A DNA stretch of 56,138 nucleotides from Phreatobacter sp. (GTDB lineage Bacteria; Pseudomonadota; Alphaproteobacteria; Rhizobiales; Phreatobacteraceae), in NCBI RefSeq assembly GCF_016793595.1, contig NZ_JAEULY010000006.1:1-56138 (forward strand). Direction: 5' to 3'. A program made the translations under genes and the position numbers. How positions within the stretch are numbered: the stretch's first letter is position 1; each line of letters starts with the position of its first letter. The notes under the pieces are model-generated. The model had not been told where the DNA came from and did no database searches. It was given only the letters and a program-made list of their open reading frames with translations. This document shows, one piece after another, positions 33,639-41,603 of the stretch.

Positions 33639-36044
33639 TCAGCCGAGACGCGCGCCTCGCAGGCGGAGCGAGTTGCCGATGACGCTGACCGAGGACAGCG
33701 CCATCGCCGCCGCCGCGATCATCGGCGACAGCAGCAGGCCGAAGGCCGGATAGAGGATACCGGCAGCGACGGGAACGCCCAGCGCATTGTAGGCGAAGGC
33801 AAAGAACAGGTTCTGGCGGATATTGCTCATGGCCGTGGCCGAGAGCCGGCGCGCGCGAACCAGACCCATCAGATCGCCCTTGAGGAGCGTGATGCCGGCG
33901 CTCTCCATGGCAACGTCGGTGCCGGTGCCCATGGCGATGCCGACATCGGCCGTCGCGAGGGCCGGAGCGTCGTTGACACCGTCGCCGGCCATGGCGACCA
34001 CCCGGCCCTGCTGGCGATAGCGCGCCACGACATCGGCCTTGCCGTCCGGCAGGACGTCGGCCTCGACATCGTCGATGTCGAGTTGGCGAGCCACCGCCAG
34101 GGCGGTCGTGCGGTTGTCGCCGGTGAGCATGACGATCCGCAGGCCTTCGGCGCGCAGTTCCGCCAGCGCCTGAGGCGTCGTCGGCTTGACCGGGTCGGCG
34201 ATGGCGACGAGGCCGGCGGGCGCGCCGTTCACCGCAACGAAGATCACGGTGGCGCCGTCACCCCTGAGACTGTCGGCCTGGGCGGCGAGGCTGGCGGTCG
34301 CAACGCCCTGTTCGGCGAGGAACTTCGCATTGCCAAGCAGCACGCGCTTGCCGACAATGACGCCAATGACACCCTTGCCGGTGGGCGAGTCGAAATCGGT
34401 GACCGGCCGGGTCGCGATACCCCGCTTCTGCGCGGCCTCGACGATCGCCATGGCGAGCGGGTGCTCGCTCGGCTTCTCGGCGCTCGCGGCAATCGCCAGC
34501 AGCTCCGCCTCGTCGAACCCGCCGGCGGGAACCAGGGACGTGACCGCCGGCCGGCCGGCTGTGAGCGTGCCGGTCTTGTCGATGATCAGCGTGTCGACCT
34601 TCTCCATCCGCTCCAGCGCCTCGGCGTCACGGATCAGGACACCGGCCTGCGCGCCACGGCCGACACCCACCATGATCGACATCGGCGTCGCGAGGCCGAG
34701 CGCGCAGGGGCAAGCGATGATCAGCACGGCCACGGCAGCGACGAGCCCGTAGGCGAATTGCGGCGATGGTCCGAACATGTACCAGGCGAAGAACGCGACG
34801 ACGGCGACGAGCATGACGCCCGGCACGAACCAGGCGGAAACCTGGTCGGCCAGGCGCTGGATCGGCGCGCGCGACCGCTGCGCGCTGGCGACCAGCTGGA
34901 CGATCTGCGACAGCATCGTGTCGGAGCCAACCTTCTCCGCGCGGATCACCAGTGCACCCGACTGGTTGAGCGTGCCGCCAATGACCTTCTCATTGACGGT
35001 CTTGGTGACAGGCATGGATTCGCCGGTGACCAGCGATTCATCGACCGCCGAGCGGCCTTCCACGACGACGCCGTCGAGCGGCACCTTCTCGCCGGGGCGG
35101 ACGCGAACCATGTCGCCGACCTGCAGCGCATCAACCGGCACTTCATCCTCGCTGCCGTCCTCGCGGATGCGCTTGGCGGTCTTGGGTGCAAGGTCGAGCA
35201 GCGCGCGGATGGCGCCGCTGGTGCTGTCGCGCGCCTTGAGCTCCAGCACCTGTCCGAGAAGCACCAGCACGGTGATCACGGCCGCCGCCTCAAAATAGAC
35301 CGCGACCGAGCCGTCATGGCCGCGGAAGGCCGACGGGAACAGCCCCGGCACCGCGGTGGCGACGATGCTGTAGGTCCAGGCGACGCCGGTGCCGATGGCG
35401 ATCAGCGTGAACATGTTGAGGTTGCAGCTGACGACGGACGCCCAGCCCCGTTCGAAGAACGGCCAGCCGGCCCACAGGACGACGGGGGTTGCGAGCGCCA
35501 GCTGCCACCAATTGGAGGTCTGGCCGCTGATCGTGTGATCGAGGCCCAAAAGATGCCGCCCCATCTCGAGGAAGAAGACGGGGACAGTCAGAACGAGGCC
35601 GATCCAGAACCGCCGCGTCATGTCGGCGAGCTCGGGATTGGGGCCTGAATCGGCGGTGACGAGAAGCGGCTCCAGCGCCATGCCGCAGATGGGACAGCTT
35701 CCCGGCCCGATTTGCCGCACCTCGGGGTGCATCGGGCAGGTGTAGACGGCGCCTTCCGGCACGTCCTCGGCCTTGGCCGGCGCGGGGTTCAGATACTTCT
35801 GCGGGTCTGCCTCGAACTTGGTCTTGCACCCCGCCGAGCAGAAGAAGTGGTCGTGACCCTCGTGGGTGGTGCGATGCTTGGCGGTCGCCGGATCGACCGT
35901 CATGCCGCATACGGGGTCCTTGACCTTGCCGGCATCGGCAGCCGCGCCGGGCCCGTGATGGCGATGATGATCGTGGTGGCCGCCATGGCCATGTCCGCCG
36001 CCGCAGCAGGAGCCGTTCGGCGTGGCGTGATCGTGTGCGCTCAT
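33639..36044 (-). CDS. copA: Copper-translocating P1B-type ATPase
   Basis: An 801-residue inner-membrane pump exporting Cu(I) to the periplasm. The N-terminus is His-rich ([13 protein letters not shown]), followed by a YHS domain (~41-86, [11 protein letters not shown]) and a heavy-metal-binding domain (~100-127, YTCPMHPEV and [10 protein letters not shown]); there is no classical HMA (GMxCxxC) domain. The catalytic core has the membrane CPC site ([13 protein letters not shown]), TGES, the phosphorylation site DKTGTLT, the HP of SEHPLA, and [10 protein letters not shown]. Conserved [10 protein letters not shown] and [15 protein letters not shown] helices match Cu(I) pumps. It is divergent from cueR with a shared MerR-type promoter, which also supports copper as the substrate. 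Confidence 0.94.
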   Translation of the reverse strand: MSAHDHATPNGSCCGGGHGHGGHHDHHRHHGPGAAADAGKVKDPVCGMTVDPATAKHRTTHEGHDHFFCSAGCKTKFEADPQKYLNPAPAKAEDVPEGAVYTCPMHPEVRQIGPGSCPICGMALEPLLVTADSGPNPELADMTRRFWIGLVLTVPVFFLEMGRHLLGLDHTISGQTSNWWQLALATPVVLWAGWPFFERGWASVVSCNLNMFTLIAIGTGVAWTYSIVATAVPGLFPSAFRGHDGSVAVYFEAAAVITVLVLLGQVLELKARDSTSGAIRALLDLAPKTAKRIREDGSEDEVPVDALQVGDMVRVRPGEKVPLDGVVVEGRSAVDESLVTGESMPVTKTVNEKVIGGTLNQSGALVIRAEKVGSDTMLSQIVQLVASAQRSRAPIQRLADQVSAWFVPGVMLVAVVAFFAWYMFGPSPQFAYGLVAAVAVLIIACPCALGLATPMSIMVGVGRGAQAGVLIRDAEALERMEKVDTLIIDKTGTLTAGRPAVTSLVPAGGFDEAELLAIAASAEKPSEHPLAMAIVEAAQKRGIATRPVTDFDSPTGKGVIGVIVGKRVLLGNAKFLAEQGVATASLAAQADSLRGDGATVIFVAVNGAPAGLVAIADPVKPTTPQALAELRAEGLRIVMLTGDNRTTALAVARQLDIDDVEADVLPDGKADVVARYRQQGRVVAMAGDGVNDAPALATADVGIAMGTGTDVAMESAGITLLKGDLMGLVRARRLSATAMSNIRQNLFFAFAYNALGVPVAAGILYPAFGLLLSPMIAAAAMALSSVSVIGNSLRLRGARLG

Positions 36045-36068
36045 GATGTTCTACCTCTCTTGACGGAC

Positions 36069-36099
36069 ACCCTAGGCCTTCCCATCATTGGAAGGTCAA
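36069..36099 (-). promoter_or_regulatory. CueR-regulated copA promoter with 19-bp spacer
   Basis: On the minus strand, -35 TTGACC (36099-36094) and -10 TAGGGT (36074-36069) are 19 bp apart, the over-long spacing typical of MerR-family promoters. The spacer region holds the perfect dyad CCTTCC-N7-GGAAGG (36077-36095), the classic CueR/CopR-type operator. It lies 25 bp upstream of the copA start and also precedes cueR on the other strand. Confidence 0.9.
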
Positions 36100-36112
36100 G
36101 AGGGTTGTGACC

Positions 36113-36559
36113 ATGAATATCGGGCAGGCGGCAAAGCGTTCCGGCGTCTCGGCGAAAATGATCCGGTACTACGAGTCGATCGGCCTCGTGCCGTCTGCGG
36201 ATCGTCTGGAAAGCGGCTATCGGGACTATGCCGAGGACGACGTGCATCGGCTGGTTTTCGTCAGGCGCGCCCGCGACCTGGGCTTCTCGATCCCGCGCAT
36301 CCAGGATCTGCTGGAGCTCTGGGGCAATACCGGCCGCAGCAACGACGAGGTGCGCGCGCTCGCCGCGTCCCATGTCTCGGAGCTTGAGGCGCAGGCGAGG
36401 AAGATCACGGGCATGATCGGCACGCTGCGAGGGCTGATGACCTCCTGCGAACGCGCCGGCCACCGGGCGCATTGCCCGATCATGGATGAACTCGCCGACC
36501 ATCACAGCCCACCCCTGGCCCGGCCCGGGGCGAAGGCGCGCGTCGCTGCCGGCCGGTAA
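36113..36559 (+). CDS. cueR: Cu(I)-responsive MerR-family regulator CueR
   Basis: A 148-residue regulator. The N-terminal HTH is MNIGQAAKRSGVSAKMIRYY and ESIGL, followed by the ARDLGFSIPRIQDLL helix and a long dimerisation helix. C112 and C121 (SCERAGHRAHCPIM) match the two-cysteine metal loop of CueR with one extra intervening residue compared with E. coli. It twists the 19-bp-spacer promoter of copA when Cu(I) binds. The ATG at 36113 is preferred to the GTG at 36107. Confidence 0.93.
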   Translation: MNIGQAAKRSGVSAKMIRYYESIGLVPSADRLESGYRDYAEDDVHRLVFVRRARDLGFSIPRIQDLLELWGNTGRSNDEVRALAASHVSELEAQARKITGMIGTLRGLMTSCERAGHRAHCPIMDELADHHSPPLARPGAKARVAAGR

Positions 36560-36663
36560 GAAAACGATACGCGCGCGGCAGGTTCCGAAACCGACGGGAC
36601 AACCGGGCGAGATGCCGCCAGCCTACAAGCTCCATCGTCCATAGCGGACGTATGGAGACCAAG

Positions 36664-36930
36664 ATGAAGCACATTGCTTCTGCCGCTTTCGCCCTCGCCC
36701 TGTTCCCGCCGCTCGCGCAGGCGGACCCCTATCCCACCACCCTGAGCCAGGAGGAGCAGGAGCGCCACGAGTTCCTCGACGTGCAGCAGGGCCGCCCCAG
36801 CGGCCTGGAGCGATCGTTCGGCGGCCATTTCGGTGTTCCGCGCGCCGACCGCCAGTCGGTCCGGCGGCTCGAGGAGCGGCAGGGCCCGGCTCCGGACTCC
36901 ACCGCTTCGATCCGCCGGCCGGCTCGCTGA
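36664..36930 (+). CDS. Small secreted protein of unknown function (88 aa)
   Basis: The N-terminal signal peptide MKHIASAAFALALFPPLAQA is followed by a charged, Gln/Glu/Arg-rich mature part of about 68 residues (LSQEEQERHEFLDVQQGRPS) with no cysteines. A GGAG lies upstream of the ATG. Its place between cueR and the periplasmic copper genes suggests a link to copper stress, but no metal-binding motif is visible. A strong hairpin follows the gene. Confidence 0.6.
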   Translation: MKHIASAAFALALFPPLAQADPYPTTLSQEEQERHEFLDVQQGRPSGLERSFGGHFGVPRADRQSVRRLEERQGPAPDSTASIRRPAR

Positions 36931-36951
36931 CCGACCGGTTAGCATGTCGAG

Positions 36952-36975
36952 GGGCCGCGCCGCACCGCGCGGCCC
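36952..36975. terminator. Intrinsic terminator between convergent genes
   Basis: The arms GGGCCGCGC (36952-36960) and GCGCGGCCC (36967-36975) form a 9-bp GC stem with loop CGCACC, followed on the plus strand by TTAT. It fits between the 88-aa gene and the DUF411 gene and probably stops both. Confidence 0.75.
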
Positions 36976-37446
36976 TTATCGCACCTGCTTCTGGTCGCCG
37001 AGATAGGTGGCGAACACCGACGTCCGCTCGCCCGAGAACAGGACGACATCGTAGCGGTCGGGCTCGGCGCCGGGGGCTTCCATGCCGGGCGAGCCGACCG
37101 GCATGCGCGGAACCGCCAGACCGCTCGCCTGCGGGCGAGTTTCCAGAAGCCGCTTCACCTCCGCCGCCGGGACGTGACCCTCGAGGACATAGCCGCCGAT
37201 CTGCGCCGTGTGACACGAACGGAGGGCGGGCGGCACGCCCAGCTCCGTCTTCCTGCGGTTCATCAGCGGGTCGATGCGGACATCCGCCTCGAAGCCCGCC
37301 GCCTTCATATGCTCCACCCAGGCACCGCAGCACTCGCAATTCTCGTCGCGGAACACGACCAGCGCGCGGGCATTCGCCCAGGCGGGCCCATTGACCAGCA
37401 GCGTGCCGGCGGCTGCGACGAACAGGCGTCTCGACATGAAATCCAT
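36976..37446 (-). CDS. DUF411 periplasmic metal-binding protein
   Basis: A 156-residue exported protein. The signal peptide has an RR pair (MSRRLFVAAAGTLLVNGPAWA). The mature protein carries a CxCC motif (FRDENCECCGAWVEHMKAAG), RSCHTAQIGGYVLEGHVPA and the LAVPRMPVGSPGME block, all diagnostic of DUF411. Members occur with copper-resistance genes and are thought to bind copper. GGAGG 7 nt before the ATG at 37446 supports that start over the internal ATG. It is the last gene of the copper operon. Confidence 0.88.
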   Translation of the reverse strand: MDFMSRRLFVAAAGTLLVNGPAWANARALVVFRDENCECCGAWVEHMKAAGFEADVRIDPLMNRRKTELGVPPALRSCHTAQIGGYVLEGHVPAAEVKRLLETRPQASGLAVPRMPVGSPGMEAPGAEPDRYDVVLFSGERTSVFATYLGDQKQVR

Positions 37447-37468
37447 TGCCGTTCCTCCAAATACCGAT

Positions 37469-37492
37469 GGCCCGCGACACGAGCCGCGGGCC
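37469..37492 (-). other. Intergenic hairpin between cusF-like and DUF411 genes
   Basis: An 8-bp perfect stem GGCCCGCG / CGCGGGCC with an 8-nt loop in a 73-bp gap. No T-run follows on the minus strand, so it may reduce or process the transcript rather than end it. Confidence 0.4.
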
Positions 37493-37519
37493 TGTGACGG
37501 TGAATCATGACCCCGCTGG

Positions 37520-37810
37520 TCAGCGGGCGCGCTGGATACGCGTGACCGTGATGCTGCCGTTGACGCGCGAGGCCTCGAAGGTGACGCGATCCCCCTGCCT
37601 GACCTGCTGCAGCATGGCCGGATCGGCCACGCGGAACACCATGGTCATGGGGTCCATGTCGAGATTGGGGATCGCGCCGTGCTTTAATGTGATCCGGCCG
37701 CGATCGGTCTCGATCTTCACGACCTCGCCGTTGATCGACTGGGCCGAGGCGACGGACAGGCTCGCCGCCAGCATGGCGCCGGCAAGGCCGAGGGTCGAAG
37801 CGATCTTCAT
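37520..37810 (-). CDS. CusF-like periplasmic copper chaperone
   Basis: A 96-residue protein: a signal peptide to ASAQ (~residue 24), then a small OB-like domain. LKHGAIPNLDMDPMTMVFRV is the Cu(I)-binding motif of CusF, with His, Met and Met ligands, although the tryptophan that stacks on copper in E. coli CusF is replaced by Phe. It delivers periplasmic copper to export or oxidation partners. AAGGAG precedes the ATG. It lies in the copper operon 23 bp after the cupredoxin gene. Confidence 0.9.
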   Translation of the reverse strand: MKIASTLGLAGAMLAASLSVASAQSINGEVVKIETDRGRITLKHGAIPNLDMDPMTMVFRVADPAMLQQVRQGDRVTFEASRVNGSITVTRIQRAR

Positions 37811-37833
37811 GTGCGTTCTCCTTGCTGCTCGCT

Positions 37834-38289
37834 CTAGCGAACGGTGATGCGGCCGTGCATGCCGGCTTCGTAGTGACCGGGGATCAGGCAGGCGTATTCG
37901 AAGACGCCGCTATGGGTGAATTTCCAGACGATTTCGCCGACCTTGGCGGACTCGACACGCACCGCGTTCGGGTCGGCATGTTCCATGTCCGGATTGGCCT
38001 GCATCTGCACCTTGTGGCGTTGATTTCCCTCAAGCGTGTCGATGACCATCTCGTGCTCGAGCGCGCCTGAATTGCGGACGATGAAACGGACGGTGTCGCC
38101 GCGGTTGATGGTGACCTGCGGCGGGGTGAACAGCATGCGGCCGTTCTGTTCGATCATCCGAATCTCGATGGTCTTGTTGACCTGGGCGCGGTTTCCAGCT
38201 TCGCCGGCCGCGTCGGGTCCGTGGGCCATGGTCGCGGTGGAGATCAGCATGCCGGCGGCGGCGGCCATGAGCCGGGGAAAGTGGGTCAA
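37834..38289 (-). CDS. Periplasmic cupredoxin (type 1 copper protein)
   Basis: A 151-residue exported protein with a TTG start (GGAG 7 nt upstream); an ATG at 38268 is an alternative that shortens the signal peptide. The cupredoxin fold is marked by RGDTVRFIVRNSGALEHEMV (first His ligand) and YACLIPGHYEAGMHG (Cys, His and Met ligands of a type 1 site). It probably shuttles copper or electrons with the multicopper oxidase encoded immediately upstream. Confidence 0.9.
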   Translation of the reverse strand: MTHFPRLMAAAAGMLISTATMAHGPDAAGEAGNRAQVNKTIEIRMIEQNGRMLFTPPQVTINRGDTVRFIVRNSGALEHEMVIDTLEGNQRHKVQMQANPDMEHADPNAVRVESAKVGEIVWKFTHSGVFEYACLIPGHYEAGMHGRITVR

Positions 38290-38304
38290 GGAAGGGCTCC
38301 GTTG

Positions 38305-39726
38305 CTAGTGGTTCGAGTGGTGTCCGCCGCCGCCATTGCCGCGGCGGGCACGGCGGGCGGCGCGATCGAGGACGCGGGCGGTCGGCTCGGGTCCGGGCGG
38401 CGCGGCGGCGCGAGCGGGCGCGGGCGGCGGCGCGCCCTTCCATTCGTAGGAAACGGTGCCGGGCGGGTGCTGGTACCAGCCGGGATCCTTGTAGTCGCCG
38501 GCCGCAATGCCCTCACGGACCTTCACCGTCGTGAACATGCCGCCCATCTCGACCGGCCCGAACGGTCCGTCGCCGGTCATCATCGGCAGAGTGTTGGCCG
38601 GCAGCGGCATCTCCATCGAGCCCATCTCGCCCATGCCCGCGCTGCCCATCGGCATGAAGCCGGGAACGATGTTGCGGATCGCCCGCGAGACCTGGTGCTG
38701 ATCGACGCCGATCATTGTCCGCACGTCATGGCCCATGGGCCCCATCGTGTGGTGCGCCTTGTGGCAGTGGAGCGCCCAGTCGCCTTCATGAACGGCGTGG
38801 AATTCATAGGCCCGCATGGCGCCGACCGGCACGTCGATCGTGACCTCGGGCCAGCGCGCCTCCGGCCTCACCCAGCCGCCATCCGTGCAGGTGACCTCGA
38901 AGTCGTAGCCATGCATGTGAATGGGGTGGTTGGTCATGGTGAGGTTGCCGACGCGCACCCGGACGCGGTCGCTCTTGCGCACCACGAGCGGGTCCAGCCC
39001 CGGCCATGTGCGGCTGTTGATGCACCACAGATTGAAGTCGGTCATGGTCGCGACCTTCGGCACGTAGGTGCCGGGATCGATGTCGTAGGACTGCAGCAGG
39101 AAGACGAAGTCGCGATCGACGCGATGCAGGGCGGGATCGCGGGGATGGACGACGAAGAAGCCCATCATGCCCATCGCCATCTGGACCATTTCGTCCGAAT
39201 GCGGGTGGTACATGAACGTGCCGCTCTTCTGGAGCTGGAACTCGTAGACGAAGGTCTTGCCGGCAGGGATATGCGGCTGGGTCAGGCCACCGACGCCGTC
39301 CATGCCGTTCGGCAGGATCTGGCCGTGCCAGTGGACGGCCGTGCTTTCCGGCAGCCGGTTGGTGACGAAGATGCGGACCTTGTCGCCTTCCACCGCCTCG
39401 ATAGTCGGGCCCGGGCTCTGGCCGTTATAGCCCCACAGATGCGCTTTCATCCCCGGAGCGATCTCGCGCACCACGGGCTCGGCGACCAGGTGAAATTCCT
39501 TCCAGTCGCCGTTCATGCGGAACGGCAGGGTCCAGCCGTTCAGCGTCACCACGGGCTGGTAGTCGGGCCCGGTGGAGGGCGTCAGAGGCGGCTGCGTCTG
39601 CGGGCTGTCCATCGTGGCGAGATCCGGCAGGCTCGCGACCTGGGCGTGGCCGCTGACCTGGGTGGCGCCGACCAGAGCGAGGCCGGCGCCGGCGCGGCTC
39701 ATGAATCCTCGGCGGGAAACTGACAT
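38305..39726 (-). CDS. Multicopper oxidase, Tat-exported (CopA/CueO-like)
   Basis: A 473-residue periplasmic oxidase likely to convert Cu(I) to the less toxic Cu(II). The Tat signal is MSVSRRGFMSRAGAGLALVG. The copper sites are HWHGQILPNGMDG, YHPHSDEM, HPIHMHGYDFEV and HCHKAHHTMGPMGHD, covering the His pairs of the trinuclear and type 1 centres. A Met-rich segment (GSAGMGEMGSMEMP) follows the last canonical copper motif. The C-terminal tail is rich in Arg/Gly/His (GGGGHHSNH). AGGAGA precedes the ATG at 39726. It is 10 bp downstream of the TolC-like gene. Confidence 0.93.
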   Translation of the reverse strand: MSVSRRGFMSRAGAGLALVGATQVSGHAQVASLPDLATMDSPQTQPPLTPSTGPDYQPVVTLNGWTLPFRMNGDWKEFHLVAEPVVREIAPGMKAHLWGYNGQSPGPTIEAVEGDKVRIFVTNRLPESTAVHWHGQILPNGMDGVGGLTQPHIPAGKTFVYEFQLQKSGTFMYHPHSDEMVQMAMGMMGFFVVHPRDPALHRVDRDFVFLLQSYDIDPGTYVPKVATMTDFNLWCINSRTWPGLDPLVVRKSDRVRVRVGNLTMTNHPIHMHGYDFEVTCTDGGWVRPEARWPEVTIDVPVGAMRAYEFHAVHEGDWALHCHKAHHTMGPMGHDVRTMIGVDQHQVSRAIRNIVPGFMPMGSAGMGEMGSMEMPLPANTLPMMTGDGPFGPVEMGGMFTTVKVREGIAAGDYKDPGWYQHPPGTVSYEWKGAPPPAPARAAAPPGPEPTARVLDRAARRARRGNGGGGHHSNH

Positions 39727-39736
39727 CGGCTTTCTC

Positions 39737-41269
39737 CTAATGACCGGCCGCGCCGCCAGCGCCGGCAACGGCAGCCGCGCTGGCGCCTTCGGCACCTCCG
39801 CCGCCCGCTCCGGCGCCCCCGATGACCACCAGCTGGAGGTCGGTGGCGGCTATCCAGAAATCGCGGCGGGCCTCGATGGCGGTCGCATTGGCGGCAATAC
39901 GCGCGCGCGCCTCCTGCAGCAGTGGGAAGACGTCGGTCAGCATGGCGTTGTAGCGAAGCAGGCTCTCGTCAGCGATGATCTGGCGCAGCGGCAGAATCTG
40001 ACCCTGATAATGCCGGGCGAAATCGTAGGAGCCGCGATAGCGCTGATAGGCCTCGCGCGCCTCGGAGCGCACATTGACCGCCTTCTCGATCAGCCGGTTG
40101 ACCGAGCGCAGATAGCCCTCGCGCGCCTCACGGATTCGGCCTTCGCCGAGGTCGAGCGGGATCTGGAATTCCAGTTCCAGGCCGGAGACGCGCGTGCGCT
40201 CGATCTCCTGATGCCGATCCTGGACCAGGTTGCCGTTGTCGAGGCGATAGGTGGTTTCGGTGACCGGCGAGCGCTCGTTGTTGAGGATGCCGCGGACTTC
40301 GAGGACGTTGAGGAACCGCGACCATTGCGTCAGGTCGAATTGCCGGCCGACGCCATCGATCTCAAGCCTCGCAATACGCAGGTCGATGCGCTTGTTCAGC
40401 GCCTCGCGCTCGATGTTCTCGCGCGCGAGCGCGCGGGCGGGGAGACCGGGCAACTGGCCCGGCAGCTTGAGGTCCGCGACATTGCTCCACAAGCCGAGCT
40501 GGCGGACGAGCCGCTCGCGATCCGCGCGCTCCTGCAGGCGCGCCCGCGCGAGCTGTGCGGTGACGTCCGCATAGAAGACGTGCTCGCGGGCCTGATCGAG
40601 GCGGTTGACCGCCCCGGTCTCGCCGAGACGCTTGAACAGCTCGGACGCCGTTCGGGCCGCCGACTGGGCCTGGGTGAGAGCCGCCACCAGCTGGCGCGAC
40701 GCGACGGCGCGGTAATAGGTGCGGCGGGTCGCGCCGGCGAGGCGCAGGGTCTCCTCGGCCGCGCGCAGCTGCGCCTGGGTGAAGCGCGCTTCCGCTATCG
40801 CCCGGCGCTGCGGCAGGGTCGCGAGGCCGAGGATGTTGACCAGCAGCTGCCGCTCGATCTCCAGCGTGCCGCCGGTACTCACCAGCCGCGCCAGCGACAG
40901 CGTCGGGCTGGGCGGCAAGCCCGCCTGCACGTACTGAACCTCGGCAATGCCGAGATCGTTATAGGCGGCCTGCAGTCCACGGTTGTTGAGCAGGGCGATC
41001 TGCACCGCCGCATCGGCGGACAGCGACGATCGAAGCAGCAGACGGACACGCTCATTGGCACGCGCCACGTCCTCGGGGCCGCGCAGTCGCACCGTGTCCT
41101 GACGCAGTTCGCGCGATGCGGTCTCGCGCGCGACGCTCAGCCCACCGTCAGGGGAGTAGGTGGCGCACCCGCCAAGCGCCAGAATCATCGCGCCGCCGAG
41201 CGAGTTGCGGACAGCCCGCGACAACACGGGAGCGGATGCGGGGGAGAATGCCGTGGCCATGATCGTCAC
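39737..41269 (-). CDS. TolC-family outer-membrane lipoprotein of the copper operon
   Basis: A 510-residue outer-membrane factor. A lipobox (LALGGCATYS) marks it as a lipoprotein, as in CusC-type proteins. It has the duplicated coiled-coil TolC pattern (ALLNNRGLQAAYNDLGIAEV and LELEFQIPLDLGEGRIREAR). The C-terminal tail is Gly/Ala-rich. No RND pump or membrane-fusion gene is adjacent. The GTG at 41269 overlaps the previous stop by 4 bp; an ATG at 41260 is the alternative start. Confidence 0.88.
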   Translation of the reverse strand: MTIMATAFSPASAPVLSRAVRNSLGGAMILALGGCATYSPDGGLSVARETASRELRQDTVRLRGPEDVARANERVRLLLRSSLSADAAVQIALLNNRGLQAAYNDLGIAEVQYVQAGLPPSPTLSLARLVSTGGTLEIERQLLVNILGLATLPQRRAIAEARFTQAQLRAAEETLRLAGATRRTYYRAVASRQLVAALTQAQSAARTASELFKRLGETGAVNRLDQAREHVFYADVTAQLARARLQERADRERLVRQLGLWSNVADLKLPGQLPGLPARALARENIEREALNKRIDLRIARLEIDGVGRQFDLTQWSRFLNVLEVRGILNNERSPVTETTYRLDNGNLVQDRHQEIERTRVSGLELEFQIPLDLGEGRIREAREGYLRSVNRLIEKAVNVRSEAREAYQRYRGSYDFARHYQGQILPLRQIIADESLLRYNAMLTDVFPLLQEARARIAANATAIEARRDFWIAATDLQLVVIGGAGAGGGGAEGASAAAVAGAGGAAGH

Positions 41270-41520
41270 CGCGCCTGAGAACCGGACGGAGCGACGCTCT
41301 GATTGCTCCGACGCCAGTCCACGGGGCCCACGGGGCGGTAGGGCGTGAAGCCCCTCACGACCGAATCGTAATGAACCCGGCGAGCAGACGCCGGATCGGC
41401 GACCTCAAGGCCCATGTCGGCCGGCGAGCGTGTTTCAGTGCAGGCCGCGACGCCGATCGTTGCGACGACAACCAAACCCGGGCGGAGTGCTGACCGCCAA
41501 GCGAACCGGGAAACCGACAT
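41266..41520 (-). CDS. Small lipoprotein (84 aa), first gene of the copper operon
   Basis: The signal peptide has a lipobox (VATIGVAACTETRS), so the mature ~58-residue protein should be lipid-anchored. No conserved motif beyond VHYDSVVRGFTPYRPVGPVD is recognised. It is translationally coupled to the TolC-like gene (4-bp overlap). Function unknown; perhaps it helps assemble the outer-membrane factor. Confidence 0.75.
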   Translation of the reverse strand: MSVSRFAWRSALRPGLVVVATIGVAACTETRSPADMGLEVADPASARRVHYDSVVRGFTPYRPVGPVDWRRSNQSVAPSGSQAR

Positions 41521-41587
41521 GCCAAGCCCTTATGCAATGCTTCGGCGGCATGGGTAGCATCGGGTCCGGCCGGGCGTATTTCCCGTT

Positions 41588-41603
41588 CATTGCAAATTGT
41601 TAC
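41588..41603 (-). promoter_or_regulatory. Candidate response-regulator box upstream of the copper operon
   Basis: On the minus strand GTAACAATTTGCAATG carries two GYAAYR half-sites at a 10-bp period. It matches GCAACATTTCGCAACA in front of the response-regulator gene. It overlaps the stop codon of the histidine kinase gene and lies 68 bp upstream of the small lipoprotein gene, a suitable place for an activator site. Confidence 0.5.

Noticed and set aside
33624..35648. A 674-codon plus-strand open frame opposite copA
   Set aside because: Antisense shadow of the P-type ATPase; composition is Arg/Asp/Gly/His-rich with no motif.
38221..39723. A 500-codon plus-strand open frame opposite the multicopper oxidase
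   Set aside because: The minus strand carries all copper-binding motifs; the plus frame is a high-GC artefact.
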